A stretch of 64,000 bases of DNA from Galdieria partita (GCA_025991245.1 BQMJ01000010.1:1-64000); one strand, 5' to 3'; shown: positions 46,550 through 58,400, counted from the first letter of the stretch. Translations and numbers: made by a program. Notes: a model not told the origin generated them from the sequence alone.

Positions 46550-48142
46550 ATGCCATCGGGCCAATTGACGCGCCATTCCGAAGCTTGGCAACTCATAAGC
46601 GCACTAGAAGACTTGTCACTTCCAGTAAAACGAATATTACAACCTGTAGAGAATGAAGACGAGATAGAATGTCTTGCATCTGAACAAGAGCTTTCGGAAC
46701 GTTTAGAATGGCTTTTCTTAGATAATGAGATAGCTGAAATGCTAAGGTACCTGATAAGGAAAGTTAAGGATAACCAAATAGTGCCTCTCTTGTCTAGACA
46801 AACTGTTGATGAAGGGAATAATAGTCTCACAAGTGAACCTTTCAAGCTTTCCAGTGGAAAAGAAGAGACCATAGAGGAGACAAGGAATATAGACAGAATT
46901 CAAAAAAGACAACTGTTACTGCAACTGTTTAAAGACCGTGTCCAAGAACTGGAGAAGAAAAAAGAGCAGTTGTCGAATCTCCTATCGGTTAGTACGTACA
47001 AGTCAAAACAAACTTTACCTTTTTCAACCAATCAAGAAAGTCACAGTCTTGAAGGAAATATATCTAAGCTTGATCGTTATCTTTGCAATCTATCTAGAAG
47101 CTGTTCTTCGTTTGAATATTTTACACTTGATTTGATTGATACTTTCAAAATGCAAAGAAATACTGCGAATTTTTTGAAAGGAAGCCATGGCAATGAATGG
47201 TCAGTAAAACAGTCATTGCAACAGTTTTATACTCAAGCAAAGAAGATAGAAGTTGATATCCAAAACATGCAATCAAAGATGATCCACATGTTGACCAGTT
47301 TGCATATCATTCATGCAACCCAACAATTTCTAGTGAGACGAGATATTCAAAGCAACAATGCAATCGACCATTCTTTCAAAAGAACAAACCAACCTGAATA
47401 CAAAAAGAAACAAAGAACAGACTTGGAACAACAAGTGATCCAATTGGCTATGAGGAATATTCGTTTGCAAGTTCGTCAGAAGGTTCAACGCTGTTTAGAG
47501 GAGTCCTATAAAATGATAATGAATATTAATCAGTTTTGTGAACAGCATTTATTGTATAAGAAAGTTCAGATCTGTTGCTTGAAGTTGATTCTTCGAATAG
47601 CCTCAACTCGACAATGCCTTTTGGAAGACATCCGAAGCCATTTTGAAGTATTGTGTCAGTGGTTTGAGAAACAAGCAGCAATGACGGAAGACTTGGAATG
47701 TCACCTTAGTAATTCAAACGGTGTTCAACTGACCCATATGATGGAGAAACTTTATCAGAATACTATGAATCGTATTTCTAAACTAACAGGATGTTCTATG
47801 TCGACTCTAGAGGATATCTTTCAATTTGTTCATGAATGCAAAAAAGAACTTGACGATGCCAACTATAATGAACAAAGTATAGTAAAAGACGGCATTCAAC
47901 AGATGGAAGAGATAGAGAAACAAATGAAGCAACTTTTGGGAATGCTTCAAGGTGCTTACATTTGGGAACGCAGTCAACATGATGGTCAACCAAGTTATTC
48001 CCAAAGAATCAACTTGCTGGAAAATAAAACAACTTCTGTCCAACAGGACGTCGATGATATTTTAACAGCATATGCACAACAACGCGAATTCCAAAAGTCA
48101 TTCAGGAAAGACAAACCGAATATGAACCGGAAATGTGTATAG
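46550..48142 (+). CDS. Coiled-coil protein, possibly HAUS3-like augmin subunit
   Basis: One exon of 530 residues. Almost the whole protein is predicted helical and hydrophilic with long heptad stretches (DRVQELEKKKEQLSNLL; TDLEQQVIQLAMRNIRLQVR; QQMEEIEKQMKQLLGML). No signal peptide or membrane segment. The N-terminus has ELSERLEWLFLDNEIAEML, which recalls the conserved '(F/L)xWLF...FLxWF' start of the augmin subunit HAUS3, and the length is close to that family. Augmin recruits gamma-tubulin to spindle microtubules. The resemblance is by eye only; any coiled-coil protein of the spindle or golgin type could look similar. Confidence 0.45.
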   Translation: MPSGQLTRHSEAWQLISALEDLSLPVKRILQPVENEDEIECLASEQELSERLEWLFLDNEIAEMLRYLIRKVKDNQIVPLLSRQTVDEGNNSLTSEPFKLSSGKEETIEETRNIDRIQKRQLLLQLFKDRVQELEKKKEQLSNLLSVSTYKSKQTLPFSTNQESHSLEGNISKLDRYLCNLSRSCSSFEYFTLDLIDTFKMQRNTANFLKGSHGNEWSVKQSLQQFYTQAKKIEVDIQNMQSKMIHMLTSLHIIHATQQFLVRRDIQSNNAIDHSFKRTNQPEYKKKQRTDLEQQVIQLAMRNIRLQVRQKVQRCLEESYKMIMNINQFCEQHLLYKKVQICCLKLILRIASTRQCLLEDIRSHFEVLCQWFEKQAAMTEDLECHLSNSNGVQLTHMMEKLYQNTMNRISKLTGCSMSTLEDIFQFVHECKKELDDANYNEQSIVKDGIQQMEEIEKQMKQLLGMLQGAYIWERSQHDGQPSYSQRINLLENKTTSVQQDVDDILTAYAQQREFQKSFRKDKPNMNRKCV

Positions 48143-48480
48143 GAAAGTAAACTTTGCTGTTTTTTCATCAAACCTTCTCCTTTGTGTGTTGTATTTTTCC
48201 TTGCAAATGAATAAAAACATTCTCATCCAAAGTCTTTAAACCAATTATTCGTAGTTTGTTCTACGAAAACCCCTATAGACAACTTCTTGTAGAATAATTG
48301 CAATTACTTTATTAAGGATGTCTGTAGCTTTCTTAGTAAAAATGTCAATGTTGTGATCCTATTTTTGAAATTTCACTCTAAACAGAAATGTGCAGTGTTC
48401 TGTTGTGCTCACCATTCATCTCCCCATCGAGGAGAATCTCCATTCGATCTTGGAAGTGACCACTTTTTTATTTTCCAAAG
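48143..48480. other. Intergenic interval
   Basis: 340 bp between the coiled-coil gene and the second LHC gene. An aataaa at about 48210 may serve the upstream gene's 3' end. Nothing else is seen. Confidence 0.5.
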
Positions 48481-49655
48481 ATGGCATTTGTAGGTATTAC
48501 TTTCTTCAAGTTTGGTTTGAATTCAGGAAATATTCTTTCCAACCATCAACATCGTAAGAATGTGAGACTCTGTACGTTTAAAGTTTTATGGAACATGTCT
48601 GCCTCAAACGGAAGCGAATCAGCAAGTCGAAAATCCAGTACATCAGACAAACAAACACCGAAAAGCGAATCCTCCCATAAAGAAGGCCGAAAAGAAATAT
48701 CGAAAACTCCAGAAGTCAAAGCTGATTCTTCAAAGACGACGACACCGGAATCTGGAAAGGCGGTTGCTCAGAAAACTTCTGTTGGTAAAGAAGTTACAAA
48801 AGAGTCAGTAGAACAGAAGAAGACTGTTTCCAATAAACCAAAGTGGTCAAAAGCTCTACCATTTATGTTGTGGCCACAGAATCTAGACGGTGAGTGAATA
48901 GTTCTGATAAGCTCAATGTCACAACATACTAACGAATATTTAGGTACTATGGCGGGTGATGGTAGGATCACTCTATTCAACTTTATTGAATATAGTCTTT
49001 CTTACTTTTCTATTCGTTAGTTGGCTTCGATCCTCTTGGTTTTACAAATGTCTTTGATGTTAAATGGTATAATAGCTATTCCAATTTTACATTATTTCGG
49101 TTACTTGATACATTTTGAACAGGATGCGTGAAGCAGAGTTGAAACATTGTCGTATTGCAATGTTAGCAGCACTTGGATTTATTGTGCAAGAGTTGTGGAC
49201 GTTCCCTCATCCATACTTCTCCAAAGTTCCCCCTGTCTTGGCACATGGTGAGAAATCATTTTGTTCTACTGTAGAATCAATGTAACATTTTTGTATAGAT
49301 GTGTATGTCAAAACAGGTGGCATGTCACAAATTCTATTATTTGTGATATTTTTCGAAGTTATCAGTTTGTTTGCAGTTTCTCAAATGATGGAAGGAAAAA
49401 GGGAACCTGGAGTATTTCACTTTGATCCTTTGGGTTTGGCAAAGGATCCGGAAACTTTTCGTAGATATGAATGGTCCGAGCTTAGAAATGGTAGACTGGC
49501 TATGATAGCTGTGGGTAAGTAGAGCGAGTTCTATTCAGCTTTGGGAGTAAACTTTCAAACCCATTTCATACATAGGCGGTTTCATACATCAATATTGGGT
49601 AACAAAACAAGGTATTTTCGAACAGCTTGCCAATTTTCGGCCATTATCTCCATGA
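48481..49655 (+). CDS. LHC-family protein with long Lys/Ser/Thr-rich N-terminal linker
   Basis: Six exons (48481-48889, 48944-48961, 49021-49066, 49123-49247, 49299-49514, 49576-49655) give 297 residues in frame. Exon 2 is a microexon of 18 nt encoding TMAGDV within the conserved entry to helix 1. Core: [30 protein letters not shown] (helix 1), a helix 2 rich in Phe/Ile, [29 protein letters not shown] (helix 3), and the tail [13 protein letters not shown]. The core is about 165 residues. Between the plastid leader and the core lie about 90 residues made mostly of Lys, Ser, Thr, Glu and Gln (residues about 40-130), without aromatic residues. I know no other LHC with such a spacer. It is a paralogue of the gene at 45350 on the other side of the coiled-coil gene. 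Confidence 0.9.
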
Positions 49656-49974
49656 GACCGATATACACTTACAGTAATGTTGTTTCCCTGTGGTTGCTAA
49701 TAAAAAGTAGTTGCTTTCAACTAGAAAAGAATTGTCTTTTGGAATCCACCATTCGAAAGAAAAATGCTTCGAAGCCAAATGGTATTGGGATCGGGTTCGA
49801 TCAGATCAAAGAAAAATGTTAAAAAGTCATTCCATATCACATAGACTTTTCTTATCCATTCCCATAACGCCTTTCCTCTTCTTGATTCCTTAAACAAGTT
49901 TCAAAGGCAAGCCTTCATTATTTATATCTTGTCTGCTAATATTATTTCACAGAGACTTGGTCTTCTTGTAGGAT
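49656..49974. other. Intergenic interval
   Basis: About 320 bp. A tcttcttgtag directly before the next ATG (49975) could be the acceptor of a 5' untranslated intron. No other feature. Confidence 0.45.
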
Positions 49975-51476
49975 ATGAAGAATCTAAAGCCTATCCTCGG
50001 AATATTGCTGTATGTATGCACTCTATTCGAACTCAGTGCAGCATATGGATACCCATCGCAAAGTACTTATTCAACTGAGTATACTCCAAGTAGTTACAAT
50101 CAATACTCTCCTTATCAATATTCGTATATTCCATATCCAACATCCACTCCTTCTTACAAACAGTATGAATACCTTCCACTTTGTGCATTGGTATGTGAAG
50201 ACTGTCTCCAATGCTATCAACAAGTAAGTGATTTTTCTACCAGACGTATATCGTTTATTCATGTTACTTTATCTAGTATGAATTCGTTTATCCTTGGGGA
50301 CTCGATATTCTGTACTGTAAAAACTACGGAAAGTATTGTTCTTCTAAGGCATCGGACTATTCACGTGGAATGTATTCCATGTCTCAAGCTTATTCTACAG
50401 TATCTCCTATGCAATATCCACAACCTCCTATGACATATACGTATCCACCATGGTGAGTCTTTCATTCATTTCTATTTATCATATCATCACAACCACAATT
50501 AGGTATGTGGATTGTCATATTACTTGCTTTGATTGTCTCCTGGTAAGATGAATATTTATACTTGAACTTTCGAGTAATCATTTCCTCTGTTTAGTGCCTC
50601 TGGGAGTTTGGCTTTATCTATGAGTCTCCCAAACAAATAACGAATGAATATCAAAACTATGGCTATGGTTTAATGCTATATTCTCAACCTTCGCAATCAT
50701 ATATGCCAAGCAGTTCTATGACAAGTTCAGATAGTTCTTCATCATCATCATCAACAACAACAACAACAACAACAGTCACAAGTCAAGACGCTCCTTCAAC
50801 AATCGCTCCAAGTGCTAGTGCGATGTCCTCTCCTTCTAATTTGGTTTCATTTCAACCATCAACTAATAGTCAACTGGAGGCGTCTGATGTAAGTGCAACA
50901 CAACTGCCCTTCAACGTCTTTGTGGTTCCTTGCAATGGTTGTGCAACTCCAGTACCTACCCAAGCTCCAATTCCAACTGAAGCTCCCATACCAACAGAAG
51001 CTCCTGAACCTGTTTCAACAGCAATTCCTCTTACAACCGTTCAACCACTGCCTACTGGAATTGTTATTTCAAGTAACGTTCCTGAATCTTCCCAGATTCC
51101 CAGTCTTTCAACCAGTTCGACACCTTCATCGTTCTCAACTCCAACGATACTAGCTCAACCAACTTTATCTCCTATAAGTTTCAGTTCCAACCCAACTACT
51201 CAACCCATTTTTGGAACTGTTCCAACCAGTAGCGTCAGTCAACCTACAAATGTGATATTCAATGGGCCACTTTTGACGCCATCACCAACTTTCAATTCCT
51301 TTCCATCAGCTACAACTATACCAAGCTTCAGTTCAGGGGATATTTCCAATGGATTCCCATCATTCTCTGCTAATCCGACAGTCAGTCCCAGTGACTTGAG
51401 TGGAAGTACTAGTACATTTTCAGCGTTTCCTGTACCTACTTCAAGTTTTCCAGTAGAAACGACTATTTTCTTTTAA
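49975..51476 (+). CDS. Secreted Tyr/Ser/Thr/Pro-rich protein with paired Cys motifs (wall protein candidate)
   Basis: Four exons (49975-50223, 50277-50452, 50503-50542, 50595-51476) give 448 residues in frame; exon 3 is a 40-nt microexon. A signal peptide (ILGILLYVCTLFELSAA) precedes a Tyr/Ser/Pro-rich stretch, then CxxCxxCxxCYQQ-type cysteines (CALVCEDCLQCYQQ), YPWGLDILYCKNYGKYC, a second Tyr/Pro-rich stretch, DCHITCFDCLLCLWEFGF, and a tail of about 270 Ser/Thr/Pro-rich residues with repeated PTEAPIPTEAPEP. The tail looks heavily O-glycosylated; Tyr-rich repeats can be cross-linked in walls. It is paralogous to the gene at 51983, with the first intron at the same place (after CYQQ). I infer a structural cell-wall or surface role. 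Confidence 0.82.
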
Positions 51477-51982
51477 AAAATGAAAGAACCATAGACATAT
51501 GCAAGAAAGAGCTGTCGATTAGTGATTGTGTTACATTCAGCAGAAAACAGTTAGTACTGTTGAAAGTCAAAGGACTTTGAATAAAGCTAAAGGTTGCATT
51601 TATTTTTCAAACAAGTATACGATAAGCTATTTTGCGCATCCAATATTTGCAGTATAGTATACAACAATGGTTCTATGTGTACTAGTCAGAATAGCAGAAA
51701 ATTTCCTGTTCTAAAGAAATCATAAAGACTGCTCCATTCATATAGAACATCTCATATCAGTATGTCCAATGGAATCGTCATCCATAGAAAAATGCAAAAG
51801 TAGCTTTGAAATTGCCGTTGCACCAATCAGTGTTCATTTGGTTCTATTCTGTCTTGTAAGAAAGGAAAAATGCGGTATCATGAGTTGGCTTTGAGGTTGG
51901 AAAATAACGCTTTACAAAATATAAAAGCAACTCCTTTCCCAATTTATTTTTGGTATTGTGTTTTGGAACATTTTGCGAAATC
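51477..51982. other. Intergenic interval
   Basis: About 500 bp between the two Tyr-rich genes. An AT-rich tataaaag at about 51919-51926 lies some 60 bp before the next ATG and may be a TATA element. Confidence 0.5.
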
Positions 51983-52718
51983 ATGAACAAAGTTTCTCTC
52001 GTTTCTTTTCTATTATTTGGAGTTGTGATATATGCAGTCGCAGGACCTCTCAAAAACTCTGAAATAGCATCAAAAGTTAGAGGATATAGCAGCGCCTATA
52101 GTCCTGCCTATTCATCACCGATGTATTCTTCTCCATATGAACCTTCTTACAGTCCTACATACACAACTTATCCATGGATCCAACCTTGTGCTCAAGCTTG
52201 TGCAGGTTGTCTCTACTGCTATCAACAAGTAAGTCTATCTTGAACTTTCAGTTTTCATGTTGTTGATGTTTCTCAAGTACAATTTCTATTACCCATATGG
52301 TCTTGATATTCTCTATTGCAACAACTTTGACAAGTATTGTCCATCAGGATATGTTCGACCAACTCCTTATCAATATTCCTCTTACTCTCGTGGAGCTTAT
52401 AGTTCATCATCTTCCTATGCTACTCCAACCTATTCATCTTCTTATTCTACTCCGATGTATACATCTTCTTATTCAACCAACACCTACACCTCCTATGAAA
52501 CTCCTCCTATGACTTATTACTATCCAGAGTGGTATTTGGAATGCTATCAATGGTGCTTTGAATGTCTCTTGTGCAACTTGGAATATGGTTTCTATTATAT
52601 CCAAGAACCGACTCCCTCTCCTTATTACCCAAGTTATTCAAGTTCTTATCCAATGTACAGTAGCAGTTCAAGCTACAACAGTTATCCGTCTTATACAACC
52701 AGTGCTTATAGCTCATAA
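51983..52718 (+). CDS. Secreted Tyr/Ser-rich protein with paired Cys motifs, short paralogue
   Basis: Two exons (51983-52228, 52278-52718) give 228 residues. A signal peptide (VSLVSFLLFGVVIYAVAG) is followed by YSSAYSPAYSSPMYSS-type repeats, CAQACAGCLYCYQQ, YPYGLDILYCNNFDKYC, more Tyr/Ser repeats, CYQWCFECLLCNLEYGFYY and a final Tyr/Ser tail. The Cys framework, the GLDILYC block and the first intron position match the gene at 49975; the long Thr/Pro tail and two introns are missing here. Tyr plus Ser make up roughly half of the mature chain. Probably a small wall protein of the same family. Confidence 0.85.
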
Positions 52719-53142
52719 AACAAAGATGGATTTGCAGGCGAAGGGTGCCGTAGATTGTTGCCGTTTTGTTTGTTCAGAATAAAGTAAATTTTACAATGAT
52801 TGTTCGGTTTCTTCGTTGATTAAAAACAATTTTCGATCACTGAATATTTATATTCCTCCTACCCTTTCTATTTCACATATGCTACTTGAGCTCTATAAAA
52901 CTGGACATGAGTTCATACTCTATCAGCCATCAATACCAATCAATACTCTTTGAAAATTTCGAATGTTGAATTCTAGCAATACTTGGAAGCATGCAGAGCA
53001 GCTGCTATATACGCAACAACTTAAGCCAAGCTATACAATGTCAAGTTTACTGTCTTCAAACAAGTTGCGAAAATGCAACAAATGATTCAATACAAATAAC
53101 TTATGTACAACTATTCAACCTCGTCAGATGGCTCTATTCTAC
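52719..53142. other. Intergenic interval
   Basis: About 420 bp between convergent genes. No gene supported; the plus-strand open frame that begins near 52991 runs antisense to the tetraspan gene. Confidence 0.55.
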
Positions 53143-53834
53143 TCAAGCATTATTACTGGCGTTGTTTCCACTATTTTGCTTCCCTGAACTGGAGCTTCTT
53201 GGGCCAACTAAAAGACCATCAGCGATAGAAATACCACATAAGAATAAACTAAAGGCAAAGTTGATCCAAGATAAACCTTCGATAGCATTGATATCTTTTG
53301 TAATACCAAGTGCATCCAATACGGAACTGGCAGGCCTTTTGGCGCTAACAACAATAGCTCCAACCAACCTAGAAAAACGTTTTCAGCGGAATCTATTCTT
53401 CTGATAATACTCCACATACCACCACAAAGTTTGAAATATATTAATACCCAGCTCTATAAACCAAAACTTGGTAAGAATAGGATATAATGCATCTACAAAG
53501 GTAAATAACCACAGAAAGAATACTAGAATCAAGCTTATAGAAGCCAGTGCCATAACATATTTACAAGCTCCATGGTCACCTCCTTCTACCACAGAAGAAG
53601 CAGAATAAGCACAAAAGTCTATAAACTTGCCCTGATAGAATAGACTGTCATTCCATATATTATCAGCTTTGCGTCCGTCTAGTCCAACAATAGTAGCTGA
53701 GAACGCTATGAGAAATAGTTAGCTCTGCCCATATTTCCTGAACAAAGCAACTTACCTAAAATGACAGTGTATAAGAAGAAGCGAACGGTCCAAAGGGCAG
53801 CACTAGCACCGTCTTGAAGCTTGGACTCTATCAT
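53143..53834 (-). CDS. Four-transmembrane MARVEL-like protein
   Basis: Three exons (53834-53756, 53705-53420, 53368-53143) give 196 residues in frame. Four hydrophobic segments: ALWTVRFFLYTVILAFSATI, YVMALASISLILVFFLWLF, FWFIELGINIFQTLWWL running on to VGAIVVSA, and WINFAFSLFLCGISIADGLL. The N-terminus and the Ser/Asn-rich tail (PRSSSSGKQNSGNNASNNA) would both be cytosolic. Length and spacing recall the MARVEL/physin group of vesicle proteins, which mark membrane apposition and trafficking sites; the similarity is of topology, not of a firm motif. It lies next to an R-SNARE and two SM genes. Confidence 0.7.
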
Positions 53835-54455
53835 GATTCAACCTCACCACTCACTTTCTAACAATTCTCAAAACCAGAATTGCATTGTGTCTGACGCTTG
53901 CATTTATAGAAAGGCTTCAAAGATTCCAGAAATTTCCTCCTTCTGTCCACGTGACGAAACCCTCCCACTTGAAGATGAAATGGCCAAAAATATTTTCAAG
54001 CAGCTCAGTGTGGGCGGCACTTGCTGTGGTCTCCAAAGAGCTATTTTCTAGAAACTGACAAGGCAGCTCTATGTTTAAGGAACCACTATTCTATCTTTTG
54101 TGTTTGTAATGGAGGGAGTTGCTCTTGGAAGGTCACTTCTGTTCAACAGCAACTACACTACTTTTGAACAGATCAAGTTGCTTTTCGAATATTATTGGAA
54201 CACGATGCAGATGCTTTGGACTTGAAAAAGATATTGCAGTGTACACAAAATTGCATCAAGCCAACTTTCTTTATTATCAAATAAGACGACGATTCAATAC
54301 AACCAATCTCAGCTTTCTCTGTTACCACAAGGTTTGTTTGTTTGTTACTGAATCCAAAAAGTTTTCCCAATTTGCTCTTTTTTTGGACAAAGTATGTTAA
54401 GCAATACAACACAAAGCCAACAATTGGCTCAACAAGGTGGAATCCAACCAATTAC
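53835..54455. other. Interval upstream of the tetraspan gene
   Basis: About 620 bp. Plus-strand open frames at 53833-54051 and 54119-54400 have ordinary composition but match nothing I know, and the first starts in a CATG shared with the start codon of the minus-strand gene. A short spliced gene on the plus strand cannot be excluded. The tetraspan promoter must lie here. Confidence 0.4.
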
Positions 54456-55300
54456 TTATTGCCAAACCATTCTAGTTGAATTGCCACTACTGTTACTACT
54501 CCCACCACTACCGCCACTGCTACTGTTCCGTTGGGTCAATACAACACCAAGAATAATAGCAAGTGCAATAAGAACAACAACTATTACAATGCAAATGATG
54601 ACCTTCATATTTCGTTTACAAAAGTTCCGTTTAAGTTGTGTTGACGATTTTTGAAATTGACTAGCTCCGCCTCGGAGATCCTCCGCTCTATCCACGAGAA
54701 CATCGAGTCTTTCACCTCTATTCAGAGCCTCATCTATATTGGACCTCATAACTGATGTAACTTCGTCTACTTGTTGCTGTACCTTGGCAAGTTTATCAGC
54801 TTCGGCTTCGTTACTAAAGTATTCCAATTGTTGTTGCAAAATGGGACGAAAGTCGTGTTGCATTTGTAGAGGGCCAGCACTAGTCACCTGATCAGCATAC
54901 AAGGAAAGAAAGCGTTTCTTAATTTCTTCTAAGAATGAAAACACCAATCTACGTGGATACAACTTCCTTCAAGGTAGGCGGGTTCAGAAGAGTACAAACC
55001 GGAAGAAGCCCGTGCTTACCTTGCTATACATAAATATGCTATCCCGTCCGAAACTAGAAAATTAAAACTCAAGGTATCGTTCTCATAGAAACTCTTGACG
55101 TTGTGTTCGGGTACTTTTGCTAAGATGCGTGCTGCAATGGCTTCATAATTTCCCTTTTCGGAAGAATATTGTGCTAAGACGGTGGTGCCTCTTGCAATGA
55201 CAGCGTATACTATATTAGAGCCTTCACCTTGAGGAACAAGACCGTTTGGTTCGGAATTTGTGTTTGCTCTAACAGACACTGAAGGAGTAGAGGAAGACAT
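54456..55300 (-). CDS. VAMP7: VAMP7-like longin R-SNARE with Gly/Ser luminal tail
   Basis: Two exons (55300-55020, 54966-54456) give 263 residues. A longin domain (IVYAVIARGTTVLAQYSSEKGNY...FLVSDGIAYLCIAR, then YPRRLVFSFLEEIKKRF) precedes an R-SNARE motif (KLAKVQQQVDEVTSVMRSNI with the zero-layer Arg, then RGERLDVLVDRAEDLRGGA) and a transmembrane anchor (VIICIVIVVVLIALAIILGV). After the anchor there are 27 more residues (TQRNSSSGGSGGSSNSSGNS and a few more), longer than the usual stub and facing the lumen or outside. The first about 25 residues before the longin fold are an extra Ser/Pro-rich leader. VAMP7 types drive fusion to lysosome/vacuole and plasma membrane. It lies 136 bp from the SM gene on the same strand. 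Confidence 0.93.
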
Positions 55301-55436
55301 ATTTAAAAAGTAGAAGTCCCAATTTCCTAATCAGCCAGCAATGGAATTTCCAAAAATCGGTCAAAGCAATTTTGTTGATACAACAATGCCACGTAATCGA
55401 TGGCCAAACAATTCTTAACCCTCATTCTTCCATCTA

Positions 55437-58400
55437 TTACTTCAATTTCTTATCCAAATTTCTCACTACATCATCCTTTACCCTACTACTATCTATAAGT
55501 CTCGGTGAAGTTACATGCTCACTGGAATACGAACGAGGGGAAACCGCTTCTGAAGGAGAAACAGGAGAAAAAAAGTCAATGACACTTTCCACATAACGAG
55601 GCTGTACAGCTTCTACTTGCTCTACAAACCTCTTAGGATTAAGAAAACAGCTGCCCCCAAGAATAATCTCAACAGAATAAGCAGAAGAAAGCTCGTAAGC
55701 AAGTCTCATTTCTGTTGCAGTTATTCCACCAGCAATAAATACAACATATCTCGGACGAGCAAGCTCCTCCTTCCTGAATGACTCCTTTCCTTTTGACTTT
55801 GAATTCTCATCATCAGTTACGTCACTTCCCGAAGTTCTCGAACCAGCAGAAGAATGTGAACGTTGTCGAACAGCACTAGCACTTCGGGACCTTCTTCGAT
55901 GACTTCTCGCTCTTCTTCTATGCCGACCCTGTTCATCATCTTCATCTTCAGAAATAGCACTGTCGCTTTTTCCACCAACTATAGGATAACTGCTTCTCGA
56001 CAGTCCGCCAGTGACAAAATCTGTAATAATATCTTGCAGTAATGGAACATAACGAGATAGCTCATACTGCTCTTTGACTTGTTTCGACTTTCTCTTGGTT
56101 CGTTCCTTCAGTTGCTTTCTAATAAGTTTCGAATTCTCAGCTGTAACCCCAAGTGCAGATAAATTAAGTGCAGCTGTTTGCTTGTCCTCAGGAATGCCAG
56201 ATGCTTCCAAGATATTCCTTCGTTCCTTAAACTTTCCAAAAAATAAGACTTTGATAAAAGAATATCAAAGCAACATGACTTACGTTCATTGGCTGCGTTA
56301 TTAAACTCAACATAACCAAACGAAGCTTTTCGAGATAACCTATGCTATCGTCTCTCAAGATTGAAAATAGTTTGACTCCAATATCCTTCACTGCCTTTCC
56401 ATCTGCTGTGAATCCAGTCTGGCAACTCTAAGTTAAAATTCGACAATAATGGAAACAAGACTTACCGACATGTCTTGTTCACAAGAACTAATCCTTTCCA
56501 AGTCTCTTTCATAAAAAAGTCGCATGCATTCATCCAGTAGCTGCGTGTGAAGACTGAACTTTGCAAGTCGATCTGCGTACATTGGCATGTTGCGAACCGC
56601 TTGACGAAGTGTCTTCAAGTCATGTACTGATGTAACTCCACTAGAAGACTTTCGAAGCTGTAACTGTGCCGTTTTGTCTTGCTCTAAAAATCGATTGAAT
56701 GATAAGGTCAATTCTTCAATTGCTTCTGCTACATGTAAATGACGAAGCTTTGTCCACAACCAATCATTATTTTCATCCAATTCGCTTTCCTTATAAACAA
56801 GAGCCCCTTTCTCATCATGAGTGCTGTACGTATATTTCGAGCCAATCGCCTCTGAGTCTTCAGTCAATAAAAGATCTTGACACATGGCTTGATAACCAAA
56901 CTCATGTATCAAAGGCTCAACCAGATCGACAGTTCTGTCCAAAATTAGAAACGTTGTGGTCTTACAACCTCTACGTTGGGGATTTCCTGGTAAACCTTCT
57001 GGAACTCGTGTTTCGTATTCATCTAACTTTTGAAGGAACAACTCTGCAATACATTGTGATACTGGCTGAGACGTGGAACAGCGTATACGAGGGCGTTCCT
57101 TCAAAATGCTGCAGACTGTTACTAACTTCGATGCAATTAACTCACAGTGTTGGCGACTCTTATGTTGATCAGGACAAAAGAGTTCCGAAATACTAGATGG
57201 CATGTCCAGTGAGAAAATTCTTTCTTCAAAAGGCATGAAATCAATATGTAACTCCGTGAAGCTATGAAGATTGGCAACTAGACCAGGAGACTCCCGTATA
57301 AACGTCATAATAGGTTCAGGAGTATAATTGGTTGTAAATACATGTGCCGAACCATATTGTAAGTGAACAGTACTTCCTACCTTACCCTTATATTCCGTTA
57401 TGGGTGAAGTTCTTTCGAAATCAGCAACAACCCTCGATATACTTTCAAAATTCGGGTCCACAAAATACAATGCTGCCATACGAGGTAGCCGTTCTCGATT
57501 CGCATTCAAAGACTCAACCAATGATACTCCATTTGCTAAAATATCTGTCAAATTGCATACTGAGGAGATAATTTTCAGACATCTGCGATCAAGTACCAAA
57601 ACTTTCCAGCTTCCTTTGCCTGTATCAACAGCAAATATCATTCCCTTAAATAAGCGCTCTCGAACAAGTTCTCGAAGACTTGAATTCACATTGGTACCAA
57701 CAAAACTACTCTGTAAAGAGTTCTTAGCTGTCTCTTGTGGGATGACTTCTTCGACGTGTTCTGGGAATGTTGTGTTCTCCATATGTGAGTCCAACTTTTC
57801 ATTAAAATTCTTTTGATTCTCAAGCTCTCCTTCTGATGCGCCCAACATTTCCTTAACTCTCTTTCGGCGCTTCCTGATCAACCAAAACGCAACAATACCA
57901 ACGACAATAAAGACTAGAGCAGCACCTCCAACTGCTATACCAATTATTGCCCCAGTTGATAGGGAACTCTTGGATGTGCTCGTAACTGGTTGAAACACAG
58001 AGATAACAGGAGAGCTATTCTGGTGAAGTTGTGCCACCCTTGCGGCTTGAGAAACAACTTGCACATTAGAACCATATACTGCTTGAAGGTAACTCTGTAA
58101 ATCGCTATTACTTTCCTACAAAAATTTCAGAAAATGAAGCGACACAAAAAAAGATACTTACAGAGTTGAACAACGACTGTACTCTCGAAGCAAGATTGGA
58201 CGACTGAGCCAAGGTCTGAAGGTATAGGGCACATTCAGAACTACTATCTGATCGTATAATAGAGTGTCGATAATTAACTAGCCCAAACCTTCTTCCAATA
58301 TAGAGTCTACTACCATTGTATGGTCCAAAAGATGGAAACAAATGAGAAGATGCAGCAGTATAATTAAGTTCCACTTGTCCTGAAGCCACGTTTAGAGCTG

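Noticed and set aside
52991-53404. 137-codon plus-strand open frame
   Set aside because: It runs antisense over the last exon, an intron and part of exon 2 of the tetraspan gene, whose three exons join in frame and encode four membrane helices.
53833-54051. 73-codon plus-strand open frame starting in the CATG shared with the tetraspan start codon
   Set aside because: No family resemblance and no independent promoter space; more likely a chance frame in the tetraspan 5' region, though a short spliced gene is not fully excluded.
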